DNA of 64,000 bases from Psococerastis gibbosa (taxonomy: Eukaryota; Arthropoda; Insecta; Psocodea; Psocidae): positions 25,133,419-25,197,418 of the forward strand of contig OZ020486.1 of the NCBI GenBank assembly GCA_963971405.1, read 5' to 3'. The notes below the pieces were generated by a model. That model worked only from the letters and a program-made list of their open reading frames with translations. It ran no database searches and was not told the origin of the DNA. The position numbers were made by a program, and so were the translations under genes. Positions within the stretch are counted from its first letter, which is position 1; each line of letters starts with the position of its first letter. Below are positions 8,997 to 20,220 of this stretch, in pieces.

Positions 8997-9581
8997 AAGG
9001 TACGATTTTTGTGAGCCAACATGCCAAATTTAATGGAAATCTAATGGGTAGTTTGCCCACAAATCGATGAACAGACATACAGACATTTCGTAAAAACCAC
9101 TTTTTGGGGTTACTCGGACCTCGTGCAGTGGAAATCCATTGAAATCTCGAAAGCGAAAATTTCGACCATCACAAAGCTTTCCTTATACTTTCCTTGTACG
9201 GCCTTACCATGTTGATTCCATTAGAGCAGAGCATGTTTCAAACTGCGGCAATTTGGTAGTGTGCACAACGTTGGCAGGGGAACCTGGTGGGACATGATAA
9301 CTCACTTAGGCAGTATACGCCGAGTCCTGGTCACCTCCGATTTAATCGTGTGACTTTACCATGTTCCCCAAGTGGTTCGGAATCCACTAGAATCAGGAGG
9401 TCCACCCTGTTAGTCAACTCCCCCTTCCCCGAGGTGAAAGAGTCTGCCCTTAGGGTGCCTCAAGTTAACAAACAGACTCACTCCCCACGCCAGGCTGACA
9501 GGGTTGCTTAAAGCAGAAATGCTGAAAGCAGGCGTTGGAAACAACAACTTTCCTTGTACTAACGTATAAATAGGAAAGCAA
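8997..9581 (+). mobile_element. TGCTTTCC element, 3' part, interrupted by a SINE
   Basis: The right third of the family (GATTTTTGTGAGCCAACATGCC, GTAGTTTGCCC, ACAGACATACAGACATTTCG, CACAAAGCTTTCCTTATAC) is followed by a 347-bp SINE at 9200-9546 and then resumes as CTAACGTATAAATAGGAAAGCA. Because the SINE sits inside it, this copy is older than that insertion. It lacks the left two-thirds of the family. Confidence 0.7.
9200..9546 (+). mobile_element. SINE, family S3, copy 1, with 13-bp TSD
   Basis: ACTTTCCTTGTAC is present at 9187-9199 and again at 9547-9559, flanking a 347-bp insertion that starts GGCCTTACCATGTTGATTCC and ends GGAAACAACA. The TSD, the short AAC tail and the lack of coding capacity mark a LINE-mobilised SINE. 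Two more copies (33086-33441 minus, 55131-55370 plus) share start and body. A weak B-box-like GTTTCAAACTGC lies near the 5' end, so a decayed tRNA origin is possible but unproven. Confidence 0.8.
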
Positions 9582-10660
9582 AAATTGGAAACTGGTACCT
9601 AGGATTTCGGACTGCAAATGGAATCTGGATAGACCAAAACCGATATGAAACGCGCTCTCACATTAACATGGATCATTAGCATCACGCTTGCTGAAGAAAT
9701 CTTCGAGCAATTACCACAAGTCATTTATGGATTTACTACAACGAAGCTGTTTGATTTCAAAGTGGAAATAACGTTTTGGCGGAAATAATTTGATAGTGGG
9801 TTTCTATGACGTCCGGGTGGTCTTGATGGAAATGGCGCTCAACCGTAGTTAAGTGCTTATGGACGGCCTTTGTCAAGAATTAATTAAAATTTTACAATTA
9901 CCGATCATTTGCTCCTATGTATTAACACACTTCGTCAGTGGAATCAACGCTTTTTCCCCTCGTTGTTACAGAAAAAGATTAATAGTGAACATACCGTGCA
10001 TTCAGAACTTATGTAGCCTAATTCTGAAATGTTGGATTGCCATCATACAAAGTTTGGGGGGGGGGGGGGTTAATTATGGCTAAGGATTCTAAAGGGGGCC
10101 GACAACTCCAAATCAACGCCTAAAAGACATTTTTCTTCAATTAGCATTTTACACATCACTAATGAGGATGACTACGAGCATATAACGGTACAGATAGTAG
10201 GAAACTTCACAATATAACGAAAATTTATATTCCAACTCTTTAACACCGTATGGTAATTATCGGATTACGAAGATAAACAAGTATTAATTAGCCAAAGTGT
10301 ATGCATGTTACTCATTTTGAACTAAGAGTGTACGTCCCGTAGGAAATTGGCTGCCTGAAACTTAATACTTCTTATTTTTTATTTAATTTGAAGTAAAAAT
10401 AGATCCTCAATTAAAAATCCGAATCTTCCCATTACTCATTTCTTTATTTTATACTAATAATATAGCAACAATTTTAAAATTAATGGAAAATTTTGCTATC
10501 ATACGTGAGTAAAAAGAGTTCTTGAAATTTCTTGCTTATTGAAAAACTGGGTTGTAAAATCACTAATTACTAATCAGTGCTGCGCAAAACGTCAAGTAAG
10601 ATGTTAAAACATATTTTTCAGAAAACATTCACAAATTAAATATTAATATAAATAAAAAAA
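9582..10660. other. No gene seen; poly-G run near 10055-10068
   Basis: AT-rich sequence with only short frames. The G run at about 10055 lacks a matching inverted end, so I do not assign it to the G-tract MITEs. Confidence 0.35.
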
Positions 10661-11394
10661 TTGTCCACCTTACGGCACTGGAGGTGAGGTAAATTCTAGA
10701 TAGGTCAGACCAACACATTACCACACAGCAATAATGGCAGGGCAAGCAATGCATTTGAGCGCGAATTTTCTATCATTTCTTCAAAAAAAATTTTTTGCAC
10801 AAAACCAAATAGTTTTTTGGGAAAGCAACCTGTCCAGTTTCGATACTCAATTTAGCACCTAAAACATGCCTGAAGGTAGAAATCATGGATAGAAAGGCTT
10901 CGCAGAAAAATTATTTTTTAGTTATTTTTCATTAAAAATTAGTTATTTTTATTTTTCTACCCCCAGAAGCAAACTATCAAGGGGCAAGCGACCACCTTTA
11001 TTTTCTTAACATTAATAACGACTACAATATATGTGAATTAAAAAAAAAAATCGTAGGAGCCGTATTGGAGAAATAATTTTTTTAGACGTTTTTTTTTTAG
11101 TTTTTTGAAAATAACCCCCCCCCCCCCAAATTGAGTTAGCCCAAAATAAACTAAACGGTCCCGAGGTATGATTTTTGTGAACCTACATGCCAAATTTCAT
11201 CAAAATAAACCGAGTAGTTTGCCCGGAAATCGACGCACAGACAGAGCGACAGAGCGACAGACAGACATTTCGTAAAAACCACTTTTTTGGGTTCCTGGGA
11301 CCTCAAAACGTGTAAATCCGTTGAAATCCCAGAATCGAAAATTTCGACCGTCACAAAGCTTTCCTTATACTACGTGTAAATTGGAAAGCAAAAA
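10661..11394 (+). mobile_element. TGCTTTCC element, near-complete copy without left end
   Basis: It runs from TTGTCCACCTTACGGCACTGG through TTACCACACAGCAATAATGG, GGAAAGCAACCTGTCC, CAAGGGGCAAGCGACC, a C run, and the GACAGAGCGACAGACAGAC stretch to CTTATACTACGTGTAAATTGG and AAAGCAAAA. About 85-90% of positions look shared with 19011-20692 and 45402-46240. Short frames that recur in all copies are accidents of this repeat. It has no recognisable protein. Confidence 0.75.
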
Positions 11395-11577
11395 GTAAAA
11401 ACAGTAGGTGAAGGTGAAGAAATAAGTTACCACATTTTTTTTAACCAATCGAGTATCAACACCAACCGAGCGCAATACTCGGTGTCCTGGTATTTTGTAA
11501 TAATTAAGTGTGATGAAAGAAATCCGCACGCAGTCAGTGAACTCTCTTCTCATTTTATTATAATCGCAACATGCTCT

Positions 11578-12037
11578 AAGGCGGGGTTTCCACATACGTC
11601 AATCCTCAATGAAAAATATGAAATTGAAGGACATTCCAATTTTTCATTGATGGCGGTGTTTCCACATGTTTTTTCAACTATTGTCACTTTTCTTCTATTG
11701 CAATTTGTTTGCATTTGTTTTTTGAAATTTTGTTTGTATTTGTTTTCTTCGTACACTTATTATTTTTAATAAAACCCAATAATAGTAGGAGATCCGAAGT
11801 AAGATCGACCTTCACCGATCTGTTTAATGGATGAAAACTGTTTTACAAACGATCTATTAAAATGTTTGTACTTAACATATTCCATGACGCCATTTTAGTT
11901 TGTTATTGTTTGCAGCGCGTGATTTTACTCTATGATCATTGATCAATAAAATTTTAACAGTGGCATAGAGTAAAATTGAAATGTCTTTCAATTTCATATT
12001 TCTCATTGACGATTGACGTATGTGGAAACACCGCCTA
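11578..12037. mobile_element. Foldback element, GGCG-TTTCCAC family F1, copy 1
   Basis: AAGGCGGGGTTTCCACATAC with TCAATGAAAAATATGAAATT is mirrored by AATTTCATATTTCTCATTGA and GTATGTGGAAACACCGCCT. The arms are ~60 bases. A second arm-like block, GGCGGTGTTTCCACATG, lies inside at about 11651, so part of another copy may be embedded. The interior (TTACTCTATGATCATTGATC and TTTGTACTTAACATATTCC) matches, inverted, the inner foldback at 53533-53787, tying the two copies together. Confidence 0.65.
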
Positions 12038-12311
12038 ACACAAAATTAGATGCATATACAGTATAGCCTGCATAGTGAAGACTATTAGCGGTGAACCGCA
12101 CGCAAATGACACCTAATGAAGGATAACCACCCCATAAAAAAGGAAGAGTTGACTGGTACATGCTGTATACTGCATTCTCAAGTAGAATCTTCCAAATCTA
12201 TAGACTTTTGAGACCAATCGGTAACGTTTTCAATTTTTAATACAATAAGTTTCCCATTGGCAATAGCTTAACGTATCATGGGGCCCACCACATCTATTAG
12301 TTAACATATAT

Positions 12312-12500
12312 TACATGCATGAATGAATGAATGAATCGTTTATTTCCATCTTTACAAAAACAATATAAAAAACAGTTTTACCCTATGGGCTAGGCCCGTT
12401 TTAGGGAGAAAATTATTAATTTTGACTAGATTAATTGATTTAAATTTATTGGAAGAAATATGTATGAATTGCAATGTTATTAAACAGGCTTCAAAACATG
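12312..12500 (-). repeat. Possible LINE/SINE 3' tail with ATTC repeats
   Basis: On the minus strand, GGGCCTAGCCCATAGGGTAA leads to GGAAATAAACGATTCATTCATTC. An AATAAA signal followed by a tetranucleotide tail is typical of LINE 3' ends. No coding remnant or second copy of the unique part was seen in the window. Confidence 0.3.
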
Positions 12501-13884
12501 GGTTTCCCCCACCGATCGCACAATCACAGATGTTATAGAAGAGTTAAAAAGAAGGTTATTTTACACCATAGGATTTTAAAATACACCTCCACTGGCTTTC
12601 TGACGTTAAGTTGTAAGACTATTATAAACCAAAAACGAACAAGTTTATACTGAAAAGCTCTTACGGACTTTCTAAGCCGCTGCGATTGGCTGACTTGTTC
12701 CACCATAACTGTCCCGACCACTTCAACTCTCGTTATCACGAAAGCGTCGGACGTGAGACTAAGTTAACTAAGGTTGAAAATTGAACAGGTGTGTAAATGG
12801 GTAGGTGTTAGAACAAGCAGACGGGAGATCGATTCTAATTATTTCATTCCAATTAGACTCATTATTGAAAATAATAATTGAGCACGTTATAGGGATCCGG
12901 TTCTGGCATCACGAACCCCGTAATGGAGAGTGGCTGGTACAGGGAGAGCTAGTTTTAGCTCGGCATGAAAATTCAGCTTTCGCTTAATTTTTCAAAATAC
13001 ACTTACAGTACTAGACATTTAAAAATAATCACAGGTTTTACGACTTAAGTAAACAACATACAGAGCAAGCCACTATTATTACAGGCTCTTCTCTGTATTT
13101 AAAAAATTTCAAACTTGCGTTTCAATTTAACATTGTGCTATTTACACGTATGAACTATATTTATACGGTGTTTCAACGATATTTTGCCGGAACCGTTAAG
13201 TTGTATATTCTATAGGCATTTATTACCTACTGTACGTAGTGTAGCGATAAGACATCCCTTCATTGAAAGCACAGCAGCGTGACGCATGATATGGAAGCTG
13301 TCGGAAGCGGTTCAAACAAAGTCGGTTCCAAATGAAAAGAACCAATTACAATGCGTTTGCATGCATCCTACATTTGTTTTAAATGCTCAAAAAGTCTACA
13401 TAGGGTACGCTTCAAATTTTGATACAGCTTGTAAGTCTCAACAGAATTAAGTGACAAACGGATCTTGCATTTTGAACTAGGTCAAATTTTGTAGAAAATT
13501 TAATAGACTGTATTACATTATAGAACATTTAAATAATTGACTAACAAAACAAAAATTGGTCGTAAAACTTTTATTGACACTCGTGGGATAGAGGAAAGTT
13601 TTTCTCCATACATTTATTTTATTTATTTATTATTTACTTTACTTAATATACATTATTTTTGATACATTGCAATCACTAACACAGATTGCAATTATCGGAA
13701 ATAGGCTATTATATTTTCATTTTTTCAGTTTCAATTTCTCTTGCAATGTTAGTCACAGCCACTTACTGTACATCAAGATATAGAGGAACATTGAATCTAA
13801 CGATCATTATTTAATGGCTTTTAGTGACAACCAGTGCCAAGGTTTACGGTGTCAGTCGATCAAACCTGTAGTTCTAGCCCAGCA
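12501..13884. other. No gene or clear repeat seen
   Basis: AT-rich sequence; short frames only. A T/A-rich run lies at 13610-13650. Confidence 0.35.
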
Positions 13885-14124
13885 TCAGAGAGACCGGTCT
13901 CTGTGAGCAATCCAGCAACCTAACCAAGGTATCATTGGTGGAATTGCAATTGACAGACCGCCCCTTTGCAATTCTACCACGATATCACGTCTCAACCCGG
14001 AGGAAAGTGTGTATTCAAGGACCTGATGTTGAAGCGTCCCTTCTGCCCAACAAGGGCAGAGAGGAGACGCCACAATCCTTAGCCTATGCAAATGGGACGG
14101 GGTTGTAGAGTCAACCGAGCGCAT
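13885..14124 (-). pseudogene. Possible LINE ORF2 C-terminal fragment (Cys-rich region)
   Basis: A 79-codon minus-strand frame contains Leu-His-Arg-Leu-Arg-Ile-Val, then Ser-Pro-Leu-Cys-Pro-Cys, then Gly-Thr-Leu-Gln-His-Gln and Arg-Arg-Asp-Ile. This resembles the pattern near the C terminus of Jockey/I-type LINE polymerases, where a Cys-x-Cys-x(n)-His-x(n)-Cys cluster follows an Ile-rich stretch. The usual final Cys is not seen and no reverse transcriptase motif accompanies it. A host gene fragment cannot be excluded. Confidence 0.35.
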
Positions 14125-15426
14125 TTTTATATCTATCCCATGAGTTATTGATTATTAGACCATAATTTCCGGATAATATTTCATGTGAAATTTGATTAGC
14201 ACAAACAATAAGCTACAAGCATTATATAAAATGAAGTCATTTAATAAAGAATGTCTAACTATCTTAAAATCTGATTGAAATCAAGATCTAAAAAAGAAAT
14301 AAGGTAACGTACTGGATGTTTTTACAAATAATTGAAGCCGGGTAGACTAAACCGTCGCTTTTTAAAAAATATTACTTTTTAAATCCTCAATTGGGAAATT
14401 ATTAGATCACTCCAAAGTTTTCAATCTCTAAGACAATTCGTAAGTTTCAATGCAAGATAATGATTCACGAATCATCCCCATGACAAGCTGTCCTTATATA
14501 AGAGGTTGTGTACCTGTAGATGGAGTACAAATCCTTATCCATGCTGCGGGATACAATGTTAAACTAGTAAGAAAATCTTCACATCCGCAACATAGGATGG
14601 TTCAAACAAGCACAGTTTGGTAACCAGTAAATACGAGCTTGTTTTGTAACTAGAGCTACCAGCCATAAAAGTTGGCGCTCCGAGGTGAAGTGCTCACGGA
14701 AAAAATTAAAAACAGTCTGAAATAAATTGTATTTTTGTATTTGAGAACGTGATCCAATCGAAATACACGGCGGTTGTCGAGAAGCAATAGCACTCAAACA
14801 TACATCTTTTTGATTAGAGACCATAATTGCTTTGAATTAGCCCATTCGAAATCAACTTGTTGATTGGGAGCCCAGCACACCCACGTTTTTAATTTGAAAG
14901 TTAATCAATTGCGACCCCGTCGACATGATAGCCTCGCGTTCAATACGGATGACCCATCTAATTAGGTTCGGTATCCGGCTAAGAAACGGAGCAGGTTTTC
15001 CACTTTTCCATTTTCCATCACTGAAATTGCGTTTCAATTATTCCTCTCCCCTTCGAGTTAATTAAATGTTCGATTTAGGGAATAGAAGTTGTTTCAGACA
15101 GCCCTGAGGTGACTTCCGAGTAATATATTTCATTTCAACCCTAAGCTGCAACAGCGCCGTATCAAGCTTTTTAATGCTCTGCGATTAAGCCTTTCCGAAT
15201 TTCCAGTTCTATAAATCTCTCTTCTTTATAACAGTCTAGTCCTACTAGTATATCAGCTGTGATTTAAATATATTGTAGTTATTAGTCATTGCTGAAATAG
15301 GTAATTTCCGTACTTCTATAGCAATTAGATGCTTTCTGTTTAGATTACCTACTGATAAGTGACAACAATACAGTTAGTATAGTACTATATCTACAATATA
15401 TCGTACATCAGTATATTGTGATTTTT
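14125..15426. other. No gene called; unrepeated sequence
   Basis: Two minus-strand frames (81 codons at 14579-14824, 61 at 14852-15037) have no recognisable motif. The stretch is not obviously repetitive, which makes it one of the better places to search for host exons or conserved non-coding DNA. Confidence 0.3.
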
Positions 15427-15680
15427 TTTAAGGACTATTTATGGACCCAGACCTACTTATAGTGGTCCATAGGTCCCTTGTCCAATGCCAACGACCCCAT
15501 GGATTTCGGACATTATTTGTATTGTTTCTGTATGCATTTGTGGCCATTGGCAAACTGGTATATGTCGATGTCAACCTACACCGGCTACAAGCGGCAATGG
15601 ACAAGCTGAGACAAGCTTACCATGGAGGCAAAGAAACAGGCGAAAGTATGACTTAACCAAGTACAGATCCAAGTCATATA
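15427..15680 (+). mobile_element. SINE family S2, headless copy with 71-codon open frame
   Basis: The body matches 6003-6266 (minus) from TATTTATGGACCCAGACCTA to AAGTACAGATCC, but the tRNA head is absent. The frame from ATG 15441 runs 71 codons and contains Leu-Gln-Ala-Ala-Met-Asp-Lys-Leu-Arg-Gln-Ala-Tyr-His. The same segment is seen in the 57.1 kb copy. A second frame is open across almost the same bases, so openness may be chance. The copy starts at nearly the same base as the two other headless copies. Confidence 0.65.
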
Positions 15681-16269
15681 CATACTGTAAGTTGTAACTT
15701 CAATGTAGGTAATTACTGAAACCATCTCAGTTCCAGATTGGATTTGTACTTCTGACCTTGAAATATCATATCCTCAACCAAGTTGGCCGACATTCCATTA
15801 ATAATTATTTAATATTTCACATATATACTATACTAGTGCTCTCAATGAAAGGAGGCATAATGGACTGTGCTTGGGCGGAAAATATATGTTTTTGTTATTT
15901 TTCCCCTCTACACAGTATCATCATTGTACTCTTTGGTCCCAACTAAGTAGAGGGAAAGGTTTTTGTAAAATTGACTTTCCCCGTCATCACGTTAATCATA
16001 ACCGCCCTAACTACATGCTTCGATTCCAGGAATCCTTTTGAAAATTCTCATTTATGTACATCACAGTCACCGGTTACTTAAATATAACTAGTAGTTTTAG
16101 ATCAAAGACTGGCATCTTACACAGCTCCATATTATGTTAGACGTATATTAAAACACTAACGCGCAGTCTCGTCGTAATTAAAGTTATTTCGAAAATATCC
16201 GGAATTTAGTCTATTACATATTACAAAACCAATAAAATTATTGATATTTTATAGTTTCAACTTTTTTTA
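15681..16269. other. No gene or repeat seen
   Basis: AT-rich sequence with short frames. Confidence 0.35.
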
Positions 16270-16410
16270 AATTAAAGGTTAATCGCATACAAACGATTTA
16301 ATGAATATATCCGATTGACCTCTTCAGTCGCATTTGTAGTTTAGTACCTGTGTTGAGTTCCGACATGCCTCCGATCCCACAAGTACAAGCACGCTACCAC
16401 CTTTGCCATC
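16270..16410 (+). repeat. Dispersed repeat, CTCTTCAGTC family, long copy
   Basis: AAAGGTTAATCGCATACAAA, GACCTCTTCAGTCGC, GTACCTGTGTTGAGTTCCGA, CCTCCGATC and ACAAGCACGCTACCACCTTT follow in order. The 41595-41680 copy shares the first part almost exactly. This is the best copy for judging a tRNA origin: its complement holds GGTGGTAGCGTGC. Confidence 0.55.
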
Positions 16411-16635
16411 GATGTCGTAAACTTGAAAATAATATAAAAAAATTGTCCGTTCGTGTAAATTTCATTATAATTCTTCAAACTGTATTTATCAGTACATATG
16501 CACATCGTACTTACTTACTTTACTTTTTCGTGTCCGAGGTTGACACTCATTAAAGCTTGATATTGTCGTCATAAATGGATCTGAAAAGTGCCGATTGGGT
16601 GGGTTTGATCCCATTTGCACAGAAAGTCAATTGTA

Positions 16636-16783
16636 CAATAAAACCCCAGTCTGTAATCCGAATCTACTTGGGAATTTGATTCCATTCGCACATTTTTTGG
16701 AAAGCAAGGCGCGCATCCACTCAAATGTTTTGGTCCGAGAGGGATTCGGATAATTGGCGATTCGGGTAATTGTAGTTTCACTA
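16636..16783. mobile_element. Pogo/Tigger-like MITE (short)
   Basis: The left end CAATAAAACCCCAGTCTGTA then ATCCGAATC is mirrored on the minus strand from the right end, which reads TAGTGAAACTACAATTACCC and then ATTATCCGAATCC. Both ends are flanked by TA. CAGTGAAACCTCGG-like ends with TATCCGAAT and a TA target are characteristic of pogo/Tigger members of the Tc1-mariner group. The ~148-bp size makes it nonautonomous. The class is from remembered termini and the match is diverged. Confidence 0.4.
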
Positions 16784-18484
16784 TAGTCCGGCTTCAGGGA
16801 TTTCGTCTAATCTTATCGCACATACTGTGCACCTAACGGGACCATTTATTATTTGCCTCAAACTGGGACACCCGATTTGAGGGTCAATACCCCCACTTCT
16901 TATAGGGCGCATTAACCTTGGGTTGAAAAAATTGATGCTACTCATTATCTGATTGGAAAATTTGTCTCAATAAATCCGCGCGGTTTCATTTTTAAGCCTG
17001 TGTAGAAGTCGTTGCAGCCCTTTTGGTTGTTAACTATTTTAGGAAACCAGGGCAATTTAGGGTTCAGAGTCTCTCTATGGGGACACGGCTCGAAAACGGG
17101 ACAAATGGTTAACTTTATGTATACCTCTGTCCTCTGTATAACATTACTAACCTTTACAGTACCACACGTCAAAAAATATTACGCGGATCGGGGATTTGTG
17201 GGAAAACACTGTATAAAAATAAGGATTTACTACAACTACTAATTAGTAAGACAGGTTGAATATATTATTTGCGTGGACACCTGCACTACGGTAATAAGCT
17301 GATAAGTAGCCGTCACAAATAAAGTTACATGGCATTTGTGACAGCTTTTAGAAAACTTTCATAACCATTTTATGCAATACAGGTATAATAAGGTTTTATC
17401 TAAGAATTACCGGTACCGGCGCGGTGGCTAATCACCGCTATACCGAATGTGCCACCTGATAACGTTTCAATAAACAGTAAATTTCGGTAAACGGATTCAG
17501 TATTTGCCATTTAAATTGTTTTCCACTATGTAAATCTCTTTCTATGCATTTATTCAAGTCTATGATAGGGTAATAATTGACAATTATTGTCACAATGTCA
17601 CGGCGAAGAAAGGCAGTTTGTTACGTGAAACTTTTATGAAAATTAGGATATAATTCACATAATGTTAATATACACCACATTATAGCTTTCGTGACGCACA
17701 AGTGACTCGAGGCAGAACAATAAAGGTGGTCTAGGCCCATATTGTTAAAAAAAACTGTTTTGTTTAAATCCAATTTGAAGTCTTTCTATTTCAGGCAGAA
17801 GTGCAGGCGCTCAAGCTTAAATCAAAATAAGCCAGTAGCTGTGCAGTTCATGCTTTGGGCGAAGTTATCCCCAGCAAAAATACCACTTCGTGTATTATAT
17901 TGCAGTTTATCTAATATATATACGTAATATAATGTATATAATGTAATGTATCTACAAATTTTAATTACGACATCGTGAACTAAAAAGCAAAAAAGATGCA
18001 TAGGTACATGGTTAGTATATTTACTAGATATAGTAGGTATCCTCCATTGCAGAGTTTCCTACTCATTAAGATTCTTTTGATTAAGGCTCGATAATTTTCT
18101 ATCTAATGAGAGACGAAGAGTAGTGAGGTAAATAAGTACAAACAACAGCCGTGTTGTGTTATCTTTACATCGCAGTGACAGAAACGCACGCTTTTCCGAA
18201 CCTGTTTGTTTTTCCAGTAATCAAAACCCGTAATGGAACAAATTAGCCTCCAGAAAACCATCAGTTTCATCATTCGGAAATAATTTGAATAGGCGCTTTG
18301 TGTTTCATTCAATGTCCGTTCTTAATCTATTTTCGAGCAGAGGCGGCAATGAGATTTAACAATGGTGTTTTTGTTTGCACTGTTTACAGCAATTGCTGAA
18401 TGTTACGTACAATTTGGTTTATTGCCACAGGTGGAAAACACCTAAAATGAAATGGTTTTGTGTTGAGTAGATTTGGCCATGTTA
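16784..18484. other. No gene called; possibly more degenerate transposon sequence at 16820-17210
   Basis: AACTGGGACACCCGATTTGA near 16860 and GGGGATTTGTGGGAAAACAC near 17190 resemble pogo-like terminal strings, but I cannot pair them. The rest (17210-18484) shows no repeats or convincing frames. Confidence 0.3.
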
Positions 18485-18811
18485 TTAAGAGGACATGCTA
18501 CGTAGAAAATGAGCAGCCCAAAATTTGTTGCTATATTTACTTTTTATTTTTTTATTTAATTAACAAAGCAAGTCATTAAAGATTTGGCTCATGGAAGTTG
18601 CAGAAGACTACTTCATGCATTATATATATAATAGGAAATATTACATTTTTGGTACCTTGGTTCTTTCATAAATACCTAACAGGATTAAAATTTCGCGTAT
18701 TCTGGGATTTTTGGAAGAACTACAAAACTGAAAAGTAAAAATACCCGATTATATGATGCACAAAGTAATCTTCTACAACTTAGATGGGCCAAATGTTTAA
18801 TAACTTGCTTA
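18485..18811. mobile_element. MITE family M1, copy 2, right end missing
   Basis: It starts after TTAA with GAGGACATGCTACGTAGAAA and follows 4748-5143 block by block to TTAATAACTTGCTTA, where the match stops before the right terminal ~60 bp. A short ATATAT insertion differs from the complete copy. Confidence 0.65.
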
Positions 18812-19360
18812 GTAACAGCAGTAGAAGAAAGTTTAGTAACTAGTATGATATGACACAAACCCTTTGGGAAAAGTTTGGAATGGGTATATTTCTTTTTGTG
18901 ATGTATTATGGTATACAGTACCTGTAGAATGAAGGAAATACTTTTGATTTCATTTGATTTGAGCTATAGCTGACATTAGAAGAAAGAACCGGTCCGAGTT
19001 TACTCGAACATGCTTTCCAATTTATCAAAATTAGCAGATAGAGAAAATGAATAATTTCATGGTAAATAATTTTCCTATGGTTAAATTTCCGATATTTCGG
19101 GGGGGGGGGGGGGTTGTCCATCTGATGTCACTGGAGATGAGTTAAATTCTAGATAGGTCAGACCAGCACAATACCACACAGCAATAATGGCAGGGCACGC
19201 AATGCATTTAAGCGTGAATTTTCTATCATTTTTTCAAAAACCAAAATTTTTCTCAAAACCAAATGGTTTTTTGGGAAAGCAACCTGTCCGGTTTCGTTAC
19301 TCAATTTCACACCTAAAACGTGCATGAAGGTAGAAATAATCGTTAGTAAGGTTTCACAGA

Positions 19361-20169
19361 CAGCCTGTCTTTTCCTGCTGTAACCATACCATTGGTCATG
19401 GCTTCATGGACACGGCAAAATCAAACCACATGAGAATTTTTCTCTGAATTAGGTATCCAAATTATGGCTAAATTCAGAAGCCCGTATTCTCTAAGATGAT
19501 GCTTTACAGGGGCTATGAAATCCTGTCCCACTGCAGCAATGGAGATAGTATTGGACTTCCCACCCCTCCATGTTGCAGTCGAAACTTCAGCCGAAAGGGC
19601 ATTATTAGGAGCGGGTTAAAAAGGAGTGGAAGGGCAGTTAAGAGAGACTCAGCCTCTCTGACTACGTCTGACCACTGCCTGGATATGCCAAGCGATAGAA
19701 TCCATCCAAAATACTGTTTTAGGAGGGAATTCGAAACTATATTAGTGACAAAGAAAGAATACTGCGAATCAGCAGGAATTCTCAATAGTCACAAAATCAT
19801 GTGGTTTACTGATGGCTCTAAGCTAGGACGTACAAAACCAAGAACAGGCCTTGGCGTCTTTGGTCTTAGGGTTATATATCTGAAGTCTCTTGGGGATACA
19901 ACTACAGTCTTGCAGATTCTGCAATGAAGGAGTGGAGGACCCCAAGCACATCCTCCTTCACTGCGATGCAATCGCACGAAAAGAGCAGCATGCTCGGGAA
20001 GCTTGCAGTTACATGTAAAAGATCTACCACTTCTAAATCCCCTCAAGATCCTGGTTCTCCTGAGGGAGATAGTTCTCGAGGAAAAGATGTAGAAGTGATG
20101 TAGATACTTTGTTGTAGGGGCACAATAGGCCAAATACGCTTAAGAGCACACAGGTAACACCTGTACCCC

Positions 20170-20215
<46 letters not shown>
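19361..20215 (+). mobile_element. Truncated R1/I-like non-LTR retrotransposon with poly(A) tail
   Basis: GTTTCACAGA at 19351-19360 and 20216-20225 is the TSD. The 855-bp insert ends in ~40 A residues. Reading across frameshifts, it encodes in order: a post-RT motif Cys-Phe-Thr-Gly-Ala-Met-Lys-Ser-Cys-Pro-Thr-Ala-Ala (from 19500); Pro-Pro-Leu-His-Val-Ala-Val-Glu-Thr; an RNase H start Trp-Phe-Thr-Asp-Gly-Ser (near 19803) with Gly-Leu-Gly-Val; then, after loss of most of RNase H, a zinc-knuckle Cys-Arg-Phe-Cys-Asn-Glu...His-Ile-Leu-Leu-His-Cys (19905-19965) and the C-terminal Leu-Leu-Arg-Glu-Ile. This order is that of R1/LOA/I-type elements with RNase H. It is 5'-truncated, frameshifted and internally deleted, so it is dead. 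Confidence 0.85.
20171..20215 (+). repeat. Poly(A) tail of the LINE insertion
   Basis: After ATTT comes an uninterrupted run of about 40 A residues directly preceding the right TSD. A run this long is expected to shorten with age, so the insertion may be fairly young despite its coding decay. Confidence 0.85.

Positions 20216-20220
<5 letters not shown>

Noticed and set aside
20171..20215. Poly(A) as an assembly artefact
   Set aside because: It directly precedes an exact 10-bp TSD and follows LINE 3' sequence, as expected for a genuine retrotransposition tail; its exact length may still be misread.
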